From NCBI RefSeq assembly GCF_001426685.1, contig NZ_LMFB01000001.1, positions 55,823-119,822 of the forward strand: 64,000 bases of DNA, given 5' to 3'. Below are positions 59,121-64,000 of the stretch, in pieces. A program made the translations under genes and the position numbers. Under the pieces are notes generated by a model. That model saw only the letters and a program-made list of their open reading frames with translations, was not told the origin of the DNA and ran no database searches. Within the stretch, counting starts at the first letter, position 1; each line of letters begins with the position of its first letter. Source of the stretch: Rhizobium sp. Root483D2 (GTDB taxonomy: Bacteria; Pseudomonadota; Alphaproteobacteria; Rhizobiales; Rhizobiaceae).

Positions 59121-62100
59121 ATGCCCGCAAAATCCTATCCCTTTATCGACATTGCCGTTCATGAACGGGTGCGGGAGCATTTTGCCAAGGGTGATGCTGC
59201 GGTCCTTTTTTCGCCGGATATGAGCCAGGTTTTGTGGTCGAATGGCGAGGGCGCATTCCTGTTCGGCCTGCCGTCGATCTATGATTTCATCGATAGCGGC
59301 GCCAATCGCAACGATGCCGCCTATCGTCAGATGGAGGCTGCGGCCCGTCAGCTGAAGCGCAGCGGCGACAGCCGGACATTTTTGATGCGCATCGCATCCG
59401 GCTTCCAGCGCGCCTCCGTTGGCGCCTCCGTCGAAATGATCTCGGTCAGGCCCGGTGAAACCGCCATCCTGTTTGCCGCGCCGCGCAACGGCAAGCCGCT
59501 TGCCATTAACGACCGCGCCGCCCGGATGATCTCGGGCTTTGACGACCCCGATACGCATATGGCTGTGCTGGATGGCGACGGCGCCGTGCTCGCCGCCTCG
59601 CCGGGTTTTGCAGCGCTTTCCATGACCCCGCAGACCTGCCGTTCGCTGGTATCAGCCGTCACCCGCGACAGCGACTGGCTGCTCAAACGGCCGGTCCCGA
59701 CCGGCAAGGGCCATCTTCCTGCCGCCATCGGCAAGCTCTCGGAACGGCCTGCCCTGCACCTTCTGTTTGCGGTCGAGACGATTCTGGGCAATCTCGATCC
59801 GGGCACGGATTTTGAGGACATCACCGGCAGCGATGACGCGCCGGTGGCGGCCGCAGCGGCCGTGACCGAAACAGCCGTTACCGAGCCCGTCATCAGCGAA
59901 CCAGCAGCGCCACTGCTGTCACCGGCTACGCTGCCTGCCGATGTCATCGACGAGATCGCGCAGATCGAGGAAATCTCTGAGGACGATGACAGCGTCATTG
60001 AAGCCAATGATGACACGGCCGCAGATGCGCAGGAAGCACCCGTGGAAGACGCGGCGGATTCCGTCGAAACGGTGAGTGGTGAGATAACCCCGCGTCCGGA
60101 CTTGCCGCTGGATACGCATGCTGAGCCTGCCGAATCCGGCGTTGCGGATCCGGACACGCTTGCGCAGGCCGATGCCGTCGAGGAACCCGCCGCCTTGCCG
60201 GTGGCCGATGAAGCGCTGTCTGCGGAAATCGGCGACAATACAATCGAGACCGGCGACACGGACGAGACCGAGCCGGCCGAGGCCCCGGATGTGTCTTCGC
60301 AGGACGGCGTTGCGCCGGATGAAACGGTTTCGGCTGAGCTTGCCCAGGACGATGCGGCAGCTGAAACGGCTGAGGATACTGTGGCAGATGGCGATATCGC
60401 CGCCGTCATTCCTGCAGATATTCCCCCTGCGCAGACCATGGCCGATGAAGTCCCGGAACCTCACGGTTTCGTCTTCAACCCCAATAGCCGCGCGGTGCGT
60501 TTCGTCTGGAAGATCGATGCGGATGGGCGGTTCAGCGAGATTTCCGAGGAATTCGCCACCGCCGTCGGACCGAATTCGGCCGATATTACCGGCCAGAGTT
60601 TTAGCGAACTGGCCGATCGCTATCACCTCGACCCCGGCAATACGATCAGCGAGCTTTTGAAGCGGCGCGACACCTGGTCGGGCAAGACGATCTACTGGCC
60701 GGTGGAAGGCACAAGCCTGCAGGTTCCCGTCGATCTCGCTGCCCTTCCGACCTATTCGCGCAACCGCGAATTTGATGGTTTCCGTGGTTTCGGGATCGTA
60801 CGCGTCGCCGATACCGCCGAGGACGACAAGGCCATAGGTCTGAGTTTTGGTGCGCAGCAGGGCGTTGTCAACGATCTTGACGACGGCCTGGAAGGTGCTG
60901 CGGACGATCTGGCTTTGGATAGTCACGAGGAAATGGCGGACGATATTGCCGCTCCAGAAGGAGAGGACGCCCCGGCTGCGGAGCCTGCGGAAACTGCGGG
61001 CGAACCGGCTAACACTGCGCAAGCTGCATCCGAACCGGCCCAGCCCAGTGAGAGCGTGGCCGAACCCGGCGAAGGCGTGGCCGCGACCGGTGATGACGTG
61101 ACTACCGCTGGCGAGGCCGACGATCCCTTCCGTGGCGAGCGTCCGGCGCTGAAACTGGTCCAGACGGCGGGGCGGCGCGCATCCGACAAGATCGTGCAGC
61201 TCGACAATCACCGTCCAGCCAGCGAACCCTTGAGCCGCAGCGAACAGGCCGCATTCCGCGAAATCGCCCGTCAACTCGGCGAGAATTTCGGCAAGCGTCC
61301 CAACGAAACTTTGGCCGCTCCGGAGGCGCCCGCAGCTGAAGATCCGCGTGCGGATGATGTTTCCCCCGCCATCGAGGCAACAGGTGAGGATGATCTCGCC
61401 TTTGGCGACGATCGCGCTGATAGCGATGAGATCGTGGCCCCGGCCATCGAAGAGGTCCAGCCCCCCGCTCCGATCGTTCCGGCCCGCACCAGCGGCAGCA
61501 GCAGCCTGACGCCGGAAATCCTCGACAATCTCCCGCTCGCGCTTCTGGTTCATAGCGGCGACGATCTGTTCCATGCCAATTCCGAATTCCTGGCACTGAC
61601 GGGCTATGGCGATCTCGATGAACTGCGCGACGAAGGCGGCATCGATGCGCTTTTTGCGAGCGACGAGGATGATCTGTTCGATCTGCCGGAGGGCACGATG
61701 ATGCTGATCCGCAATGACGGCCAGCTCGTGCCCGTCTCCGCGCGGCTCCAGTCGATCCGCTGGGAAGACAAGAACGCGCTGATGATGGCGGTCTCAGGAG
61801 CAGGAACGGCGCCAGCGCCCGTGGTTGCGCAGCCCGCCGCAATTTCCGAAGAGCCGGCGGAAGCACCGGAAGTGCGGGCGCTGCGCATGGAAGCGGAAGA
61901 GCTGCATTCCATTCTCGAGACGGCAACGGACGGTGTCGTGGTTGTCGGTGCCGAGGGCGAAATCCGCTCCGTCAACCGCTCGGCCAGCGCCCTGTTCAAT
62001 TATGACGAGGGCGAAGTTCGCGGCAAACCCTTTGCCATGCTGTTTGCACATGAGAGCCAGAAGGCGGTTCTCGATTACCTCGCCGGTCTTTCCGGCCATG

Positions 62101-62999
62101 GCGTCGCCAGCGTGCTCAACGATGGCCGCGAAGTGATCGGCCGCGAGGCGTCCGGCGGATTCATTCCGCTGTTCATGACCATGGGGCGCCTCTCCTCCTC
62201 CAACGGTTTCTGCGCCGTCATCCGCGACATTACCCAGTGGAAACGCACGGAAGAGGAGTTGCGCAACGCCAAGCGCGCCGCCGAAACGGCCAATGCCCAT
62301 AAGAGCGATTTCCTCGCCCGTGTCAGCCACGAAATCCGCACGCCGCTCAATGCGATCATCGGCTTTTCCGACATGATGGCGAGCGAGCATTTCGGGCCGA
62401 TCGGCAATCCGCGCTATGTCGAATATGCCGGCGATATCGGCCGCTCAGGACGTCATGTGCTCGACATCGTCAACGATCTCCTGGATATTTCCAAGATCGA
62501 AGCGGGCGAAATGGATCTCGAATTCACCGCCGTCGAAATCAACGATGCGGTCTCCGAGGCCGTATCCCTGGTGCAGCCGCAGGCCAACAGCCAGCGGGTG
62601 ATCATCCGCACCTCGTTGTCGGGCTCTGTCCCCAATGTCGTCGCCGATAACCGCTCGATCAAGCAGATCGCGCTGAACATCCTGTCGAATGCCATCCGTT
62701 TCACGCCATCGGGCGGCCAGATCGTCGTTTCGACGGCCTATGAGGCAAATGGCAGCGTCATCCTGCGCATCCGCGACACCGGCGTCGGCATGACCCGCAC
62801 CGAGCTTGAGCAGGCAATGAAGCCATTCCGGCAAGTAACAACGGGCGCACGCAAACGCGGCGACGGCACCGGCCTTGGCCTGCCGCTGACCAAGGCGATG
62901 GCCGAAGCCAACCGGGCGCAATTCTCGATCAACTCGGCCCCCAACGAGGGAACGCTGGTGGAGATCTCCTTCCCGTCGCAGCGCGTTCTCGCCAACTGA
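59121..62999 (+). CDS. PdhS/CbrA-type sensor histidine kinase (cell-cycle, DivK/PleD branch)
   Basis: A 1292-residue cytoplasmic histidine kinase without clear transmembrane helices. Order: an N-terminal sensing region (1-235); a long acidic Ala/Asp/Glu/Val-rich spacer (about 240-450); a PAS-like module (about 450-560); a second acidic spacer; PAS domains near 800-900 and 925-1040; HisKA with His1070 in VSHEIRTPLNAIIGF; and a HATPase with N box, GVGM and GDGTGLGLPL. The H-box ARVSHEIRTPLNAIIGFSDMM is that of the PleC/DivJ/PdhS/CbrA group acting on DivK and PleD, hence on CtrA. Which paralogue cannot be fixed by eye. ATG 59121 is preferred to TTG 59100. Confidence 0.85.
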   Translation: MPAKSYPFIDIAVHERVREHFAKGDAAVLFSPDMSQVLWSNGEGAFLFGLPSIYDFIDSGANRNDAAYRQMEAAARQLKRSGDSRTFLMRIASGFQRASVGASVEMISVRPGETAILFAAPRNGKPLAINDRAARMISGFDDPDTHMAVLDGDGAVLAASPGFAALSMTPQTCRSLVSAVTRDSDWLLKRPVPTGKGHLPAAIGKLSERPALHLLFAVETILGNLDPGTDFEDITGSDDAPVAAAAAVTETAVTEPVISEPAAPLLSPATLPADVIDEIAQIEEISEDDDSVIEANDDTAADAQEAPVEDAADSVETVSGEITPRPDLPLDTHAEPAESGVADPDTLAQADAVEEPAALPVADEALSAEIGDNTIETGDTDETEPAEAPDVSSQDGVAPDETVSAELAQDDAAAETAEDTVADGDIAAVIPADIPPAQTMADEVPEPHGFVFNPNSRAVRFVWKIDADGRFSEISEEFATAVGPNSADITGQSFSELADRYHLDPGNTISELLKRRDTWSGKTIYWPVEGTSLQVPVDLAALPTYSRNREFDGFRGFGIVRVADTAEDDKAIGLSFGAQQGVVNDLDDGLEGAADDLALDSHEEMADDIAAPEGEDAPAAEPAETAGEPANTAQAASEPAQPSESVAEPGEGVAATGDDVTTAGEADDPFRGERPALKLVQTAGRRASDKIVQLDNHRPASEPLSRSEQAAFREIARQLGENFGKRPNETLAAPEAPAAEDPRADDVSPAIEATGEDDLAFGDDRADSDEIVAPAIEEVQPPAPIVPARTSGSSSLTPEILDNLPLALLVHSGDDLFHANSEFLALTGYGDLDELRDEGGIDALFASDEDDLFDLPEGTMMLIRNDGQLVPVSARLQSIRWEDKNALMMAVSGAGTAPAPVVAQPAAISEEPAEAPEVRALRMEAEELHSILETATDGVVVVGAEGEIRSVNRSASALFNYDEGEVRGKPFAMLFAHESQKAVLDYLAGLSGHGVASVLNDGREVIGREASGGFIPLFMTMGRLSSSNGFCAVIRDITQWKRTEEELRNAKRAAETANAHKSDFLARVSHEIRTPLNAIIGFSDMMASEHFGPIGNPRYVEYAGDIGRSGRHVLDIVNDLLDISKIEAGEMDLEFTAVEINDAVSEAVSLVQPQANSQRVIIRTSLSGSVPNVVADNRSIKQIALNILSNAIRFTPSGGQIVVSTAYEANGSVILRIRDTGVGMTRTELEQAMKPFRQVTTGARKRGDGTGLGLPLTKAMAEANRAQFSINSAPNEGTLVEISFPSQRVLAN

Positions 63000-64000
63000 T
63001 CAGCCAGACGGCAGTCCGCTGCCGGAGGATCGCGGTTGCCGGTTCTCAGCGCGCCAGGACATGGGGCTTAAGGATGTCACCCGCCGGAACTCGCGGTTGA
63101 AGTTGGATTTCGTCTGGAAGCCGCATTCGAACATGGCGGAGGTCACCGGCATATCGGTCTCGCGCAGCAGGCGGCAAGCTTCGGCGATGCGAAAATCATT
63201 GATATATTGCGAGACATTCTTGCCTGCCAGCCGGTTGACCGCGCCGGAAATCTGACGGGCCGGGAGGCCTGCGCGCCGCGCCAGCCGCGACAAGGTCAGG
63301 TTTTCGTCGCGCGACAATTTCTGCTCCTTGAGCAGGCGATCGACCCGCTCCAAAACCTCGCGATCCTGCGCTGCCTGCGATGGGAGAGGATCGCTATTGA
63401 GGACCGGAGCCGGACCTGCCCGCTCGCGGGCGGCGACCAGCGCAGTCACACCCATGAGAAACAGCCCGAACAGGTTGGCATTGCCGACAATCAGCCCCGT
63501 GTTCTTCCCCTTGCTCCATTCGAAATCCAGAAGAACGGCAAGGTCGAACAGGGCCGACAGGCAAAGGGCAGCGGCCGCGACGAACAAGGCGCGATGCGCC
63601 GCGAACGCGCCTTCGAGACGGGCCTCGTCCAGGCCGTCCGTGCCGCTGCGGGCGAGATCGAGAAGCGCCAGCGCATATCCGACGAACAGCACAAACAGCG
63701 CAATGTCGATCAGTGCCGGCGCCAGAAGCATCAGCGAAAGGATGACAAGCGGCGGGGCGGCGTTAAGCCAGCTGATCCTGTCTGTGCCTGTCTCCTCACT
63801 GTGGATCAGGCTGCGGAACGTCACCCAGACAAGAGGCGGCAGGCCGCTTGCGAAAATGGGCAGGACATATCGCAATTCCCTGATGTCATAGCCCCAGCGC
63901 AAGCCGACGGCGATCGACTGCACGGCACATAGGCCCACCAGAGCAAGGAATGGCCGGTTGCCCTTTGAGGGCTCCGCGCCGTGCAGCATCACGGCAAGCA
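63000..64000 (-). CDS. Membrane-bound AraC-family regulator (5' end beyond window)
   Basis: At least 330 residues. The N-terminal half has about six hydrophobic segments, the C-terminal half a HTH_18 DNA-binding domain (LTLSRLARRAGLPARQISGAVNRL ... NDFRIAEACRLLRETDMPVTSAMFECGFQTKSNFNREFRRVTSLSPMSWR). The frame is still open at the window edge and the visible start codon (63992) has no ribosome site, so the gene is partial. It is convergent with the histidine kinase, stop next to stop. Confidence 0.8.
   Translation of the reverse strand, partial: LAVMLHGAEPSKGNRPFLALVGLCAVQSIAVGLRWGYDIRELRYVLPIFASGLPPLVWVTFRSLIHSEETGTDRISWLNAAPPLVILSLMLLAPALIDIALFVLFVGYALALLDLARSGTDGLDEARLEGAFAAHRALFVAAAALCLSALFDLAVLLDFEWSKGKNTGLIVGNANLFGLFLMGVTALVAARERAGPAPVLNSDPLPSQAAQDREVLERVDRLLKEQKLSRDENLTLSRLARRAGLPARQISGAVNRLAGKNVSQYINDFRIAEACRLLRETDMPVTSAMFECGFQTKSNFNREFRRVTSLSPMSWRAENRQPRSSGSGLPSG

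Overview
The window looks like chromosomal DNA of an alphaproteobacterium of the Rhizobiaceae (Rhizobium/Agrobacterium/Allorhizobium type). Supporting signs are GC-rich coding DNA, a RirA iron regulator with its three cysteines, a NepR-PhyR general stress response (GSR) pair, a PdhS/CbrA-type cell-cycle histidine kinase, an alphaproteobacterial tRNA-His without G-1, a BcsN-containing cellulose operon, and palindromic intergenic repeats of rhizobial type. No phage, insertion sequence, CRISPR array or rRNA operon was seen. Both ends cut features: a repeat at the left and an AraC-type regulator at the right.

Layout. 1-4250: divergent katG/oxyR with an OxyR-like box, then a Tat-exported dienelactone hydrolase family protein. 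4400-7190: ketone-body operon (patatin-like protein, acetoacetate decarboxylase, 3-hydroxybutyrate dehydrogenase). 7350-16730: MAPEG protein, LtrA, guaB, a Tat-exported metallo-beta-lactamase-fold hydrolase, a DHA2 drug exporter, and the ppx/gppA-rlmE-VOC operon. 16985-18890: tRNA-Gln(CTG) followed by an AT-richer pair, a HipA-like kinase overlapping a DUF3037 gene; this is the best accessory-system candidate. 19281-21200: TPR/GT41 (OGT-like) glycosyltransferase. 21400-36000: many small envelope and stress proteins (BON, TIGR02587/TIGR02588, UPF0114, DUF1328, PRC-barrel, CsbD, DUF3309, glycine-zipper lipoprotein, AI-2E permease), mixed with nepR, phyR and a NepR-like gene. 36000-47160: RidA, a dipeptide/haem ABC transporter (dppABCDF type), a LuxR solo, a single-domain response regulator, rirA, and a DUF898/M48 pair. 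47159-49785: mmsA and a divergent LysR gene around a palindromic repeat. 49789-57494: cellulose synthesis operon bcsA-bcsB-TPR-bcsN. 57745-64000: a proline-rich small protein, tRNA-His, a phasin, the PdhS-type kinase behind a CtrA box, and a membrane AraC regulator.

The unifying signal is regulatory. Twelve exact GGAAC-N16/17-CGTT sites, the promoter consensus of EcfG-type GSR sigma factors, are present. Eleven lie in intergenic DNA close upstream of a start codon and one lies just upstream of a corrected GTG start. About one would be expected by chance. They group most of the 21-36 kb small genes, the cellulose-side small protein and perhaps the ketone-body operon into one GSR regulon. NepR and PhyR are encoded inside the cluster, but no ecfG sigma gene is in the window. 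Several of the driven genes (54, 56, 51 and 58 codons) are below usual gene-calling length.
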